Under the pieces are notes generated by a model. That model searched no databases and had not been told where the DNA came from. It worked only from the letters and a program-made list of their open reading frames with translations. A stretch of DNA of 64,000 nucleotides, from positions 35,884,997 to 35,948,996 of the forward strand of contig JANAVB010015600.1 of the NCBI GenBank assembly GCA_029216955.1, given 5' to 3'. Made by a program: the position numbers and the translations under genes. This document shows positions 1 to 12,889 of this stretch, piece by piece (position 1 is the first letter of the stretch; each line of letters starts with the position of its first letter). This DNA comes from Iris pallida (lineage: Eukaryota > Streptophyta > Magnoliopsida > Asparagales > Iridaceae).

Positions 1-75
1 GGACCAATTTCTCCCTCACTTGGAATTGACTTATCTACCCTTATTCACTTCCTTATATAGGCTACACTGCTCCTC

Positions 76-78
<3 letters not shown>

Positions 79-160
<82 letters not shown>

Positions 161-263
161 ATGTGTGTGTGTATGCCCCCCTCACTCATGTATATCTAGA
201 ACTGGCCTATAAGGAACTATTTTTGCAACCTACAATAGGACTTGATGTTTGTTTCAAAAAAAA

Positions 264-343
<80 letters not shown>

Positions 344-432
344 TGTGTATGCCCCCCTCACTCATGTATATCTAGAACTGGCCTATAAGGAACTATTTTT
401 GCAACCTACAATAGGACTTGATGTTTGTTTCA
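79..432. repeat. Tandem duplication carrying (TA)n(TG)n microsatellites
   Basis: Two copies of a unit of about 176 bp lie head to tail. Each has a (TA)n run, a (TG)n run and then the same unique tail, which begins GCCCCCCTCACTCATG (at 175 and 351) and ends at TGATGTTTGTTTC. A run of about 25 A separates the copies. The tails are nearly identical, so the duplication is recent or homogenised. The apparent reading frames here are low-complexity artefacts. Confidence 0.85.
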
Positions 433-3290
433 GTTTGTTATTGATACTCGTTACTCGAGGATTTACTCCTATACAAAATAGCTTAACTGCTTATAGCAGC
501 TGCAAGAGCTATTTCTTAAAGGTGATACCTATATTACTTACTACCCTCTCTTAAGCCTTGTTTATATATACATAGATATCCACCTTGATACCCTGAGCCT
601 GTTGTCTGCTACTTTAAGGGAGGATGATGCTTCCTAGGTACTGAAATTCTCAGGTATGATCTAACCCACAGGTACTTTAAGAGGGGATGATGATATCAGT
701 CTTACCTATATGTTAGTAGCATGCTCCTTACCACAGACTTTTGGGAAAGGTTTATCACACCCCTTGCAAGCCAGTACAATTATGCTAGTTCCATACTTCC
801 ACCATTTCCTAATGGCACAACTCCACAGCTGCAATTTGAAGTCATTAATATCTACAACCATTTCCATTCAAGACAGTGGATGTAAGTAATTGGAAGGGAA
901 GAAGAATTAGAATTTAGATGTGGCATTCTACAAATAGGACAATGTTCGAGAGGTGAAGCGTCACACAAGAGGTACATAGATACTCTAATATTCAATTTGT
1001 CTATTGAGTCAGATGTCCAATCCGTGCCAATGGTCATGGGTACATCATGCAAGTCTTTTTGAAAGAGCTGGGCATATAACTGTAAGCTTCATTAATCCTT
1101 TATACTTATCCTGCCATGTTTTACATGGTACAGAGAATATACATAACAAGGGATAGTCACTTATCACGGTTACCTATTGGATGTGGAAGGGGATGACAAT
1201 AGGCATGAGACCCCTCTACTGATGTATTCTTAATTCCTTAGCCCCTGCAATCTGATACTCAAGTAAATATGAGTACCCTATGAATTTGTTCATATTGACA
1301 TTACTGCATTCTCACGAGTGAACAGGTCTTGAGCCCAATACACTCTGGTTGGGTTGATTTCAGGAATAACCCAAAGACACGGATCTTCTAACTAACCTAG
1401 GCTCAGGTTGGTGATATGGAAGCACATCAAAATCTAAACTGATGCATAAGGATCCAGGGCTGCAGTAAACACGATATAGGTATAGGGACACACACCCATG
1501 GTTGTCTATGCACAGGTCTCTATGATACTCAGATATCCAATACAAAGTGTTACCAAGTATCCTCGACTCTATTTACTGATACCTCTATTACTAGGACAGG
1601 GGTGCTCCTATGTACTAGTGAGTCAAGTAGACACTAGCCCTATCTACCGCCCCCATGTAATGTACACTCATGTATACAGTACCTGGTTCCTACCTGTACT
1701 CCATGTGTCGATATACAATGTTAGGCATGACTGATACAAATACAAACCAATATAGGTGCAACAACTGATACCCTTGGTGACTGATACAAGGTAGTCGGAT
1801 ACAAGGTAGTCGTGGTTTAAGGATTTCTGATATAAGGCGATACGATGATACCTATCACAGGTACACAATTCCTCTATATGCAATGTTATTCCTTACACTT
1901 GGTACCATGCCCTGCCAACAGTTCACAGCTTGTACCTCTCAGTTGATGTATCCTTCCATGTGGGTTACCTGATACACAGTCATATAATATGCACTGTACA
2001 GACTTCTACCCATAGGCCTCGAACCACTTTCTGATACTCATATTCAACTAACTAACACATCTATTCAACCCCAACAGATATGATATGTAAACCTACATAA
2101 GAGTGTTCCTGCTACTGCTACCATTCCTGTTGCACCTTACACATGACGAGAGTGATACCAACTCCTAAATTGAATGGTATCCACAAACCCCTTTTTGTTA
2201 TACCCGTATCTATAGGCACCCGGCCTATATCTTGGATGTCTGATACAACCAGGTACACTTTGTATACATAAAAGCCTACCATCGAAAGGATATCAGTCAA
2301 TAAGGCTGCTCTAGAATGTACAGAAAAAATCTATCAATGAACAATATGCTAAGGAAACATAATTCAGACACAGCCTTCAAGATTACTACATCAGATGCCC
2401 TCAAATCTGCTCTGGACAGCATACGAGCTTAACATGGCATCTATATAACTATTAACCAATGCAAGATTATCTAAATAAGAATGGTTGAAATGAACTGCTT
2501 GAACAGTATGTACGGTATGACAGGTATAACACTCACATAAGATAGCATACAGAGCAGCAACTCCTTGTTAGTCAAGACTGCCTGCCATAATCATGCCTAT
2601 TGGAACGAGATCCCTGTCCCTTCTAATCTCTGATACACACCTATATGAACTAAAAACTACAGAAATCTGTATATTTAAGATACTACGCTTACTATCCGAG
2701 AGGTTCACAAGAACATAACCCTTATCACCATTAACTAACTCGTCTTGGTCATATTGTCGAACGTATGGTGTTCTTCTAGTTTAAGGAATGATAAAACAAT
2801 TCATAGAATCAATGCTAACCTTAGTGTTTCTTGAAAGTGTTCTTCGATGAAGACTTCCCGCAAGAAAAGGGGTAGCCGCTTCTTCTAGGGTTTTCAGATG
2901 ACAAGCGGTCGGCTACCTGCCCATATATGTGTACTTATATACTAGGGTTTAGGTTTGCATTAATCCTGTGAAGATCGAAAGAAATCTCGTTTGAATTGGA
3001 TTCTTAAAAAAGAAGGGGATAAGGCTCTGAAGGTTCTGCCATAGCAAGAAAACCGAAAGGGAATTTGAATTGGGCCATTTGCAATCAAGCACTACATATA
3101 GATTCGGTTTTACAAAACCCCCCTCCTGAATTCTGATTTACAACTCATCTATTGCCAAATCATTATATCTCCCTTATGAAGATCACTAATATATGGTATA
3201 TATAGTTAAAAAAATATTTATAAAACACAAAATTATTATCTCATGAAAATACTGAGCATAAAATAGCAATAATCAGATCAGGGGATTACA
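433..3290. other. No gene recognised; degenerate intergenic sequence
   Basis: No frame longer than about 80 codons and no recognisable protein similarity is seen on either strand. The motif TGATAC occurs many times between about 1.2 and 2.7 kb (for example near 1250, 1730, 1780, 2030, 2235 and 2630), suggesting decayed repeat DNA. At 2880-2960 two AGGGTTT motifs flank an AT-rich stretch, which could be an old promoter or LTR, but nothing confirms it. Confidence 0.5.
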
Positions 3291-3677
3291 CCAAGCCTCG
3301 AGTGAAGTCTTTTCGATGAGGACGAGGCTCGTCACATCCGCTCGCCATATCATAGTCTCGAGTCGAGTCCTCATCGTGGACAAACTGATCGACCCCAACA
3401 AACTCGCGTGTAGAGGAAGGAGGAGTAGCTACACACATGCAGCCATGGTCCTCTTTAAGTTGGGTAATTACTTCACTACCCCCATCTCTCTGTTTTTTAT
3501 TGTTGCATAAAATACTAGTTTGACATGCATGAGGAGAGAAACAACAGCTTATAGATATTATATATATAAGGCCTGTATATTAAAATTAATTGATGCGTAT
3601 ATTACCACAAATGTTATGTTTGTTATGTTTATTTGTAGCTACATACAAATATGTAAGCACAGTGGTTTATGTATATG

Positions 3678-3728
<51 letters not shown>

Positions 3729-4309
3729 AAATATTATGTGTATACATATTAAAATTTACTTAAATGATTTATATTTTTATATGGATATGCTTTTGTTACT
3801 TTAAGTATGTAGCAAACATACAACTAGTTTATATTCACATAAATGATTATATATTTATTATCGTATATGCAGCCTACATGTCTTTGTATACATACTATGT
3901 CCATGACAATCTATATGTATTCATAAATATATTTCCATGAAAATATTATTCTATACGTATTTTTATACAAAATATTTTTATACGTATATTTATGTCTGCA
4001 ATATCCATGTTTAGTATTATATAAGGGTATATATATATTGGATACTAATATAAGGGCTTAATTAGTGTGGGACTGTAAGATTGATTGTATTTGAGTTTTA
4101 TAAAAGAATTTATAAGTATTTTTACATATAAACCTTATGTATTTCGATGGAACCTTTATATATGGTAATATTCTAAAAAAAGGGGTTTTATAAATACTTT
4201 TAAAAGTAAAATATTACTTTTGGTAGTTAAATGGATAATTCTTGACAATGTCTCTTAACTAATATTTATATGTATTATTTACTCTTTCACCTTAGGTTAA
4301 TAAACCTGA
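3291..4309. other. AT-rich stretch with a (TA)n microsatellite
   Basis: A short GC-richer patch (3291-3430) is followed by about 850 bp of strongly AT-rich DNA with a (TA)n run at about 3678-3726. The same order, a GC-rich patch then AT-rich DNA then the conserved LTR block, occurs at 61.6-64 kb. This stretch may therefore be the 5' part of the LTR annotated next. No coding potential is seen. Confidence 0.45.
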
Positions 4310-5354
4310 TCGCGACTAATATAGTCATTTTCATTTTTTGACTCGATTATCGTGCCAAACTCTGATATTGGGCTTCTATATACCAAACTAGACTATTTGG
4401 ACTATTCTGGATTCAATGGAACTGTCTGTACCATCGTTTGGGACCATCTTGTGGAGCATAGTATCGTACATATTTCGTATCGCCACGTTCGTGTCGCACA
4501 CGTCGACCCCAACAAATTCAGGCGAGTACATCTCTGATAGTTTTCGTATTTGATTATTTCTATACTTCTTGTATTTAATATTGTTTTACATTGATATCAT
4601 GCTGATTCTCGACACGTTTGTCACACGAGATAGTAGTTATGGATTCTTGCATGTTGTTCGTGACCAATATATTTTTGTGTTCGTGACCTGTTTGAATCCA
4701 TGGGTACTAGTCGGGCGGGAAAGTACATCAGTAGACATGTAAACATACCCAGAAATATCCCCAAAATGTCTATTCTTGCCTGATAGCAGTCGCACTACTC
4801 ACGTACGGGGTGCCGGATTTACCCCTAGCCGTTTACATGTCGAAAGTGTATTTCAAATCACTTGTTAGATATAGTCTTGTTGTATTACAGTTTCTTGTCA
4901 TTACTTGTCTTGTGTACCATGTCTCCCTACTTTTACTCGCATGATTTCTACCATGATTTTTTGTTTATCTCTTATCATGTATCTCAGTATTATTACAGAT
5001 TTATGAATTTCGTCATTTATTGATTCTATTGTGAGATTGTACTCGTTCCATTCCTGACTGGAAACCAACATTTTTCAGGTTAGTCGCGATCATTCTTAGC
5101 ACTAGGAAGGCATGGGTATGCTGAGGTCAACCTAGATAGTGGAACTAGCTGACTTTACTATTTTGTGAGACATTGTATTTTCTTTCAAATATAAATGTTG
5201 TAAATGTTGTAATAAATTTAGAAAGGTGAATGAGCAATAAAGTTTATTTTGAGCATTTATTTCTTGCGGGCTTGACAGCGTTCTACCGTCGACTCTACGG
5301 CGTAGGCTGGCTTGGACACGCCTCGTATCCGAAAAGCGGGTACGGGTCGTGACA
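4310..5354 (+). mobile_element. Gypsy-type LTR, 3' part (solo or truncated)
   Basis: This block is homologous along its length to 63060-64000. Shared landmarks include TATACCAAACTAG, CTATTTGGACTATTCTGGA, CACGTTCGTGTCGC and CCTGACTGGA. It ends in GGGTCGTGACA, the TG...CA-type terminus usual for plant gypsy LTRs. Sequence homologous to CACTA elements starts at the next base, so the LTR appears inserted into CACTA copy 1. The 5' end and a target duplication could not be located. No internal retrotransposon sequence follows, so it is a solo LTR or a truncated end. Confidence 0.6.
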
Positions 5355-5563
5355 CATAGTAATCCTGTCGGATCCACTCCTTCGAATGCGTCGTTCGAAG
5401 GTCATAAACCGCATCTCAGATCTTCTTCCCGGCGGTGCTTCTATAGGTCCCTGCGGATCGCCTCTTCGCGATGGGAGGCCACCAGAAGGTCCTGTGACAT
5501 TCAAATTCAATTATCACGATATTAAAAAAAAGTTGATTAAAGAGTAATTAATAATTAATCACA

Positions 5564-5644
<81 letters not shown>

Positions 5645-6255
5645 CTCATCTCGTCGAGCCAGCGGTACTGCAAGTCTAGGGGCACCTCAGAAAAATTGAG
5701 GTAGGGGCCATGGTAGTTAGCCCGAATAATCTGCCCTAGAAGCCTGGTAGCATCCCACGGAAAAAATCTACAAAGAAGCAACGACTGGATTATTAACTTG
5801 AATAAATGAAACAATTTTATTAAATTAACTTAAATTTAATTACGCTTCACCCGCGAGCCATAGCTCTCGTCGGAACTCGCCCATCGGTCTCTCTGGTGGC
5901 GTCGGAGTATCCGCGACTCCTCGCATGTACTCGCCAGTCACCGGATGTAACTGAATGTGGAGGTACTCCGGGGCCCACTGTCGCTCAGTCGCTGGTGGAT
6001 CCGCTGGCGGAACAGATCCGCTAGCGGATGGAGACCCTATCGACGAATGTGTCGATAGCCCCTGGGTAGATCGACGGCGGGATGAGTCTGTGACCGGGGG
6101 TACTCTCTGGGTCGGGCTCGCTAGATGGGGACACCGTCCGGGAAGGCTGAATACGACCACGACCACCACCACGACCACGATCACCACCACCACCACGGCC
6201 AAGTACCACCAGCACCACCACGGTCCGCACCACCAGCACGACGAGTGCTAGCCAT
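5355..6255 (-). pseudogene. CACTA TnpA-like (Ptta/En/Spm, Transposase_24 type) gene, 3'-truncated
   Basis: Three exon-like minus-strand blocks match the gene in copy 2. Block 1 (about 6255-5850) starts with ATG and encodes a Gly/Arg-rich and Ser/Pro-rich region ending in PMGEFRRELW. Block 2 (about 5768-5640) has the WDATRLL and FSEVPLDLQYRWLDEMR motifs and runs into a (TA)n run of about 70 bp. Block 3 (about 5500-5360) contains GKKIR-like sequence but is cut by the LTR at 5354. The downstream exons present in copy 2 are absent. TnpA-type proteins bind subterminal repeats in the Spm system, and this copy could not make a full one. Confidence 0.7.
5565..5641. repeat. (TA)n microsatellite in CACTA copy 1
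   Basis: An uninterrupted TA run of about 75 bp lies in the intron next to TnpA block 2. CACTA copy 2 has no such run at the equivalent site (about 31690), so it expanded after the copies diverged. Confidence 0.9.
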
Positions 6256-6426
6256 CAGCAGGACGACGAGTGATGCCGCGAATACTATAACAACTATGAG
6301 TGCCATCTACAACAAGAATATGCGAAAGTTTAAACTGAATTCATATAAGTTAGTTATAAGTGCTTTTATGAGGTCAAACTAAAATCATGTAATTGAAAGT
6401 GTTTTTAATATATACTGATATTTAAT

Positions 6427-9076
6427 CTAATCATCGTCATCGTCTTCATCCTCGTCCTCAGCCTCGTCCTCGGCCTCGTCCTCATCCTCATCCTCATCCT
6501 CATTATCGACTTCATCTGTATCCTCATCCTTATCAAGTTCTTCTTCTTCTTCTTCTTCATCTTCAATAGTTGGGACAAGACGTCTCTTTCTTTCCTGGTT
6601 GACAGCTAAGTCTTGTATATCAACCTCTTCCTTCCCTCTATTTTCCTCAATAATATTTTCAACATCCATGGTATCCGAATGTTGTACCAAGTATTGGGAC
6701 TTTTCGATCTGGTCCTCTTGGTATGTTGGGTCTCTAACATTGAATGTATTTCTAGATTTAATATTGCATATTGCCCACTAGTCAAATCGATCTCTACGAC
6801 GCCTTAGGTAGCTTGTATAGTAGACTTGAACAGCCTGACTTGCTATCGCAAACGTGTCGGACCCTCTATACCTCCTGCGATGATTTATATCGACGAATCC
6901 AAATTGTTTATCGATTCTCCAACCGATATTTGGTGTCGTATCGAACCACTCACATTTGAACATCATAATATGCATATCATATAGGGCACTATATTGTAAA
7001 TCTATAATATCCCGAAGCACTCCATAATAGTCAAAGTCCGGCTCGTCGTCATAGATGGTGTCTCTTATGAAAACACCAGAATCCTTGGTACTGAAGCCAT
7101 CATTGAGAAATTCGCCATTTATAGCATTCTGAGTTGCCTTAAACTTGAAGCCATTAACGACATAGCCTGGCCAAGTCTTTGCATGCTTCTTCGGTCCCAA
7201 TGCCAAATAACGAATACTATCATTTGTGAGTGTTGTTTCAGGCAATAAAACCTGTAAAAAAATATTGGTAATTTAAATATTTTAGATGCATATATTTTAA
7301 TGGTAGCCACATAAATTATTATCTCACTTACTTACGTATTTGCGAAACCAGGACAGAAAGGTACAATCAACCTCTCTTTGAAGCCCTTCATCGGTAATAT
7401 CGGGTGTCCTCATTTGGACTTCATCTCTAAATACACTGTTAGAGAGTAAGAATAAGTGTAGTCAGTTACTTCACCAAATTAGAGATTATAACGAGTGTAA
7501 GTGTAGTCACTTACTTCTCCAAATCTCTCACTTCTTGTATGTCATAATTTAACAAGACATATCGGTGAACGACATCATACTCATCGTCAGTCAACCACCG
7601 TTTCTTACTAGCCCTAATAGGCTTGTCCCTTACATTGAATATACTTCCATCCTCAACGTCCTCGTGATTCCTTTGAGGTCTATTTCGCTTTGTCTTAACA
7701 TGAGTATCGAAATAAATAGAGCAGAAGTTTGATACCTCCTCAATAAGATATGCTTCGCATATCGAAGCCTCTATATGAGCCTTGTTGCTAACTTTTTTCT
7801 TTAAGTGGTGTAGGTATCTAGAGAGAGAAATTATCAGTATAGTTAAAAATGAAATTCAACTTAAATTATATCGATTTTTATGTACCTCTCAAATGGGTAC
7901 ATCCATCGATAATGAACAGGTGCACCGACACAGGCTTCGTATGCTAGATGAATCGGTAGATGCTCCATGCTGTCGAAGAAGCTCGGAGGAAATATTTTCT
8001 CTAACTTGCAAATTGTTAAGACAATCTTCTCCTCAAGTTCAACCATGTGTTGCACCGTCAACTTAGTTGAACAGATATCCCTGAAGAATGTAGATAGCTC
8101 GGCTAACGGAACCCATACAGAAGAAGGCAACAACTCTCTCAATACAATGGGCAGTAATCTTTCCATAAACACGTGGCAGTCGTGACTCTTCATTTCCATT
8201 AGCTTGCGTTCATTGAGATCAACACATCTAGACAAATTCGACACATAGCCGTCGGGAAATCTTAAAGTAGATATCCACTTGCAGATTATTAATCTATCTT
8301 CCTTGCTCAATGTGTATTGTGCTACCGGCTTAGTTAATTGTCCACCAGCTCCCCTTTGTATCAAGTTCAGATGAGGACACTTGTATATCTCGGCAATATC
8401 TTGTCTTGCTCATGTAGAAGTTTTTTGGGAGCTCTTTTGATTCCTTCGGTAAGATCTCTCTCGCTAGTTGTGTAATTCGATCATAGCAAGCTTGTGGCAA
8501 GTTAAAATCAGACTTTATGCTCAATAACTGCATCGTCACTGACAGTACGGAATGAGTGTCACAACTAGGATGTAGAGGAGTATCTGCATCCTGAAATATA
8601 TCATAGAACTCCTTCGCCTCGGGATTAGGATCCTCCGGATCAAAATTAGGCCCTCCCGCATCGTATACCATATCTCGTGCAAGATTCTGCAGGTCTCCAT
8701 AATCAACAGAGTATCCTTCGCCTTCGATGACAAAATCTATTGCAGCATTATCATTAAAAGCATAAGTAGCAGCATTCACAACCTGTCTATCCGCATATAG
8801 TTCACCTTACGATGACCACATGTCATAATTACGTACGAAACCCTTACGGGTCAAATGATCTCTCACAGTCACCATTTCTTTGTAAAGTCTATTGCGACAA
8901 TTACGACAATTACGACATGGACACTTGATTTTGGTACCGTCCATGTACTGAGCTTTGCTCATGGCATACTTAAGAAACACTTCCACGCCTGCCTGAAAAT
9001 TGCCACTCACACCTATTTTTCTCTCGTGTTGTCGTTTGTACATCCATGTACGATCAAAGAAGTAATGATCTATCAC
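6427..9076 (-). pseudogene. CACTA transposase (TnpD/Tnp2-like), internally deleted
   Basis: The minus strand encodes, in order: the Transposase-associated domain with the DRTWMYKRQHE start and a Cys-rich CPCRNC motif (9076-8807); sequence leading into the transposase core (8779-8410); a DUF4218-type block, GYVSNLSRCVDLNERK to YRWMYPFER (8364-7880); a linker exon (about 7800-7530); a DUF4216-type block with MFKCEWFDT and HRRRYRGSD (7245-6780); and an acidic Asp/Glu tail (6690-6427). Compared with copy 2 the core is missing: at about 8405 the sequence jumps between positions equivalent to about 34728 and 35864. Several frame breaks add to this. It is clearly non-functional as a transposase. Confidence 0.85.
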
Positions 9077-9224
9077 AGATTGGAGGTAAAAATTTGTATC
9101 ATAAGACTAACAGAATTACTATGTAATCATGTACTCACCAATAACCGGATGTAACTGGAGTCCTTGGGCCTATCATACAGTAATTGGTGGACCCGCTAGT
9201 ATAGGCCGGATGTACTTAGTATCG

Positions 9225-9864
9225 ACCGTATCAGATTAGTATCGGTCTATCGGTTTGGTATAGGACGTATCAGATTGGTATTGGCCTTAACAAATTGGTA
9301 TCGTCCTATCCGATATGTACATGTATCGGCCGTATAGCTAGGATTCATATTGGCCTTATTGATTTGGTATTGGTCATATCCGATAGGTATCGGCCGTGTC
9401 GGATTAGTATCGACCATTTCAAATTAGTATCATAAAAGGTTTAGTAACAACTGTACTTGGATTTCTCTTCTCGAGCTAGAATACCATTGCAAGAGAGTCA
9501 CCAGATCGTGATTGGCCAGTTACAGTAACATACATGCTTCATTTTCCATCAGAAAAAGCGAGATTGAAAAGGAAGCATGTATGTTCTGTAACTGGCCAGC
9601 TACGTTCTCGTGACTCTCTTGTAATGGTAATCTAGCTCTAAAAGAGAAAAATCCAAGTACAGTTGTTACTAAACCTTCCACCATACTAATCTGATACTGT
9701 AGATACTAATCCGATATGCCGATACCTATCGGATATGACCGATACCAAATTGATAAGGCCAATACGAATCCTAGCTATACGGCCGATACATATCGGATAT
9801 AGGACGATGCCGATACGGCCTATACCCAACCGATAGACCGATACTAATTCGATATGGTCAATAA
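9225..9864. repeat. Long inverted repeat (fold-back) in CACTA copy 1
   Basis: The arms 9225-9540 and 9572-9864 are complementary across a 31-base loop. The inner parts pair closely: the sequence around GTTTAGTAACAACTGTACTTGG (9440-9461) reads back at 9655-9676, and CAGTTACAG...ACATACATGCTTC at the end of the left arm is matched by GAAGCATGTATGT at the start of the right arm. The outer parts are rich in GTATCGG motifs and pair with some mismatches. It lies upstream of the transposase start. Copy 2 has a fold-back at the equivalent place with a different core. Confidence 0.85.
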
Positions 9865-10084
9865 TTAAAAGTACCTAAGGTCGAGGAGGTTGATCCGCTG
9901 GTACATCCATGTACGATCAACGAAGTAACGATCCATTTCAATTTGGATGTGAAAATCTGTATCGTAAGACAAACTAAACATAATTAGTTCGATACAGATA
10001 CCGATACCGATTTTGATACTCAACGAAATAGTCTGATACCGATACCGATACAGATTGGTGGTGGGACGAGCCATAATCTGCTGA

Positions 10085-10107
10085 TTGGTTTTGGTTTTGG
10101 TTTTGGT

Positions 10108-10140
<33 letters not shown>

Positions 10141-10415
10141 GAACATACTAAATTTTAAAAAATTCGGTTCGGTTTCGGATTTGAATATACTAAATTCGGT
10201 TCGGTTTCGGTTTTCAATATACTAAATTTACTTATTATGTTTCGGCTTTGAATATACTAAATTCGGTTCAGTTTCGGATTTGAATATACTAAATTCGGTT
10301 CGGTTTCGGTTTTCAATATACTAAATTTACTTATTCGGTTTCGGTTTGAATATACTAAATTCGGTTCGGTTTCGGTTTTTAATATACTAAATTTACTTAT
10401 TCGGTTTCGGTCCAA
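10085..10415. repeat. Tandem repeats in CACTA copy 1 (GGTTTT hexamer and a GAATATACTAAATT unit)
   Basis: A run of GGTTTT/GGTTTC hexamers (10085-10140) is followed by about six imperfect copies of a longer unit containing GAATATACTAAATTCGG and TTCGGTTTCGG. It lies between the fold-back and the microsatellite block. Nothing coding is supported. Confidence 0.85.
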
Positions 10416-10429
10416 AGTTTATATATACT

Positions 10430-11105
<676 letters not shown>

Positions 11106-11144
11106 GGGGGAATGAAATTTTCCCTCGTCGGTTCAACTTAAGCA

Positions 11145-11605
11145 AGGCTTTTAACTTAGCGACGGACTAGCGACGGATAAAATCCGTTCCGTCGCTACTT
11201 AGTCGTTAATCTCACGCAATTTTTTCAATTTTTTCCAACCACTTAGTGACCACTTAGCGATGGACCATACGTTCGTCGCTAATATCCCATCGTCTGGTCG
11301 ACAGATTATCCGTCGCTAAGTAGTCGTAAATTCCCCCGCCAACTAGTGACATTTTTCTGCGATTTGTTTAACATTTTTCGGCCAATTAGTGACTATCGAG
11401 TGACTACTTGCCGACGGGTTTTTATTCCGTCGCTATTGTACCGACGGCGTGCCGACGGATAGGCGACGGATGTTCACCCTTAAAAAAAAATTGGTGCGCG
11501 ATTAGTCGGGAAGTCGTCGCCAGGTTGTCGGTAATCCGTCGCTACGGACAACGGATTTATTCCGTCGTTAAAACGCCGTCGCCAATTAGCTGTATTTTGG
11601 TAGTG
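11145..11605. repeat. Right subterminal repeat array and terminal inverted repeat, CACTA copy 1
   Basis: Repeated CGACGG/CCGTCG motifs in both orientations (TAGCGACGGA and similar) end at the terminus TATTTTGGTAGTG. Read on the minus strand the end is CACTACCAAAATACA, close to the termini of copy 2. In characterised CACTA elements such subterminal motifs bind the TnpA-type protein; that role here is by analogy. Confidence 0.85.
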
Positions 11606-11609
11606 GTAT

Positions 11610-12830
11610 AAGTAGGAGATTGTTAAGGTTATATACTAAAAATATCACTTTTGTATTAACTATATTTTCCTATTATTTTTGAATGAGAATCATATGGACA
11701 AATGTTGGCATTTTATATTTGTTATATATATTAATGCAAGTGTCTGATATTCTACATTGTAGATAATATGGTGTGTGGTGACACATAGAAGATCATATTA
11801 TCAGTTTCTTGAAGAATATATAAATGGTTCACAACCTAGATGTATTTCGACAAACCATTTGTAAGGTTGTAGTGTAATATGGCCGGTATTAGTCTATCTT
11901 GACTATATGTTTATTATACTAGTGTACTTTGTGTGTATTGAACAAGACCGCTTGAGGTTATTCTCTTTGTACTGACTACATAAGAGAACGAATACCTCTG
12001 TTATTATGGATGCTTGTGCTCTTAATCCGAATATAATAACAGACATGTATATGTAGTGTACATTACTTTGATTCATAAAAGAGTGAGATTCATAATGAGC
12101 CAATAACCTCTATGAATTAGGTAATGGCATTATGTGTATGATGGGCTGTTGATTATAAAAGGAATTCATGTCTCGATGTATCGGAATGATGATGTCCCCT
12201 TAAGGAACTCATAAGGATTGTCATGTAAATCCTGCTGGTGGATTATATCCGACATGACAAATAAAGTTGAGTGGTACTACTTAAGGATAAAAGATGTTGA
12301 TCAATGTAGTTGTCAGTAACTTATTTTGATTGATGGGCATTTGATATCTTAACATGGGAAGACAAACAAACATATAATAAGAAGGAGCCCATAAACGTAA
12401 TTTGGGATTACGAATGTAGTACAACAGTAGCTCTTTAGTGGACTGAGCTATTGTTAACAGGTCTTGGTTGTGTGTTCGGGCTGAACACAGGATACTAGAC
12501 CTGTTAGGAGACCTAAAGCTAATTTCTTCTCATGGTCCCTGCCTTAGTCTATATATACCCTCTATTCTCTGGTCGTCATATGTATTCCAAGAAGAGCATC
12601 TTTCTCTAATTCGTTCATCACGAGAGGAGAGAAAGGGAGGATAACCTAGGGAAGAAAAGGTTGGGAGATCGTCGCCCATACGACGTCCAACCCGAGGAAG
12701 AAATACGTGCATCTTGGGGTCGCTGACTGCTCGAGGTTACTGGAAACTGTCGTCTTCTTCTCATCGCAGGTATAATTCGTGAACCATAGTTTCCGTCTAT
12801 GAAGGGTTAGAATACATTTTAAATCTGTTA
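11610..12830 (+). mobile_element. Ty1/copia 3' LTR remnant with polypurine tract
   Basis: AAGTAGGAGAT at 11610-11620 is a typical copia polypurine tract, followed directly by TGTTAAGGTTATAT, a typical copia LTR start. About 1.2 kb of non-coding, AT-rich sequence follows. The 3' end is uncertain and lies somewhere before the gypsy gag fragment. No internal copia sequence is present on the left, because the CACTA right end abuts the tract. It is therefore a truncated element. Confidence 0.6.
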
Positions 12831-12889
12831 ACTTTCTATTGATCAATACGCACACCAATCCGTGGTCCTGGGAATCCCCAGTTCCATCA

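Noticed and set aside
3316..3510. 64-aa plus-strand frame near 3.4 kb
   Set aside because: No recognisable domain, in a region that resembles LTR sequence; not supported.
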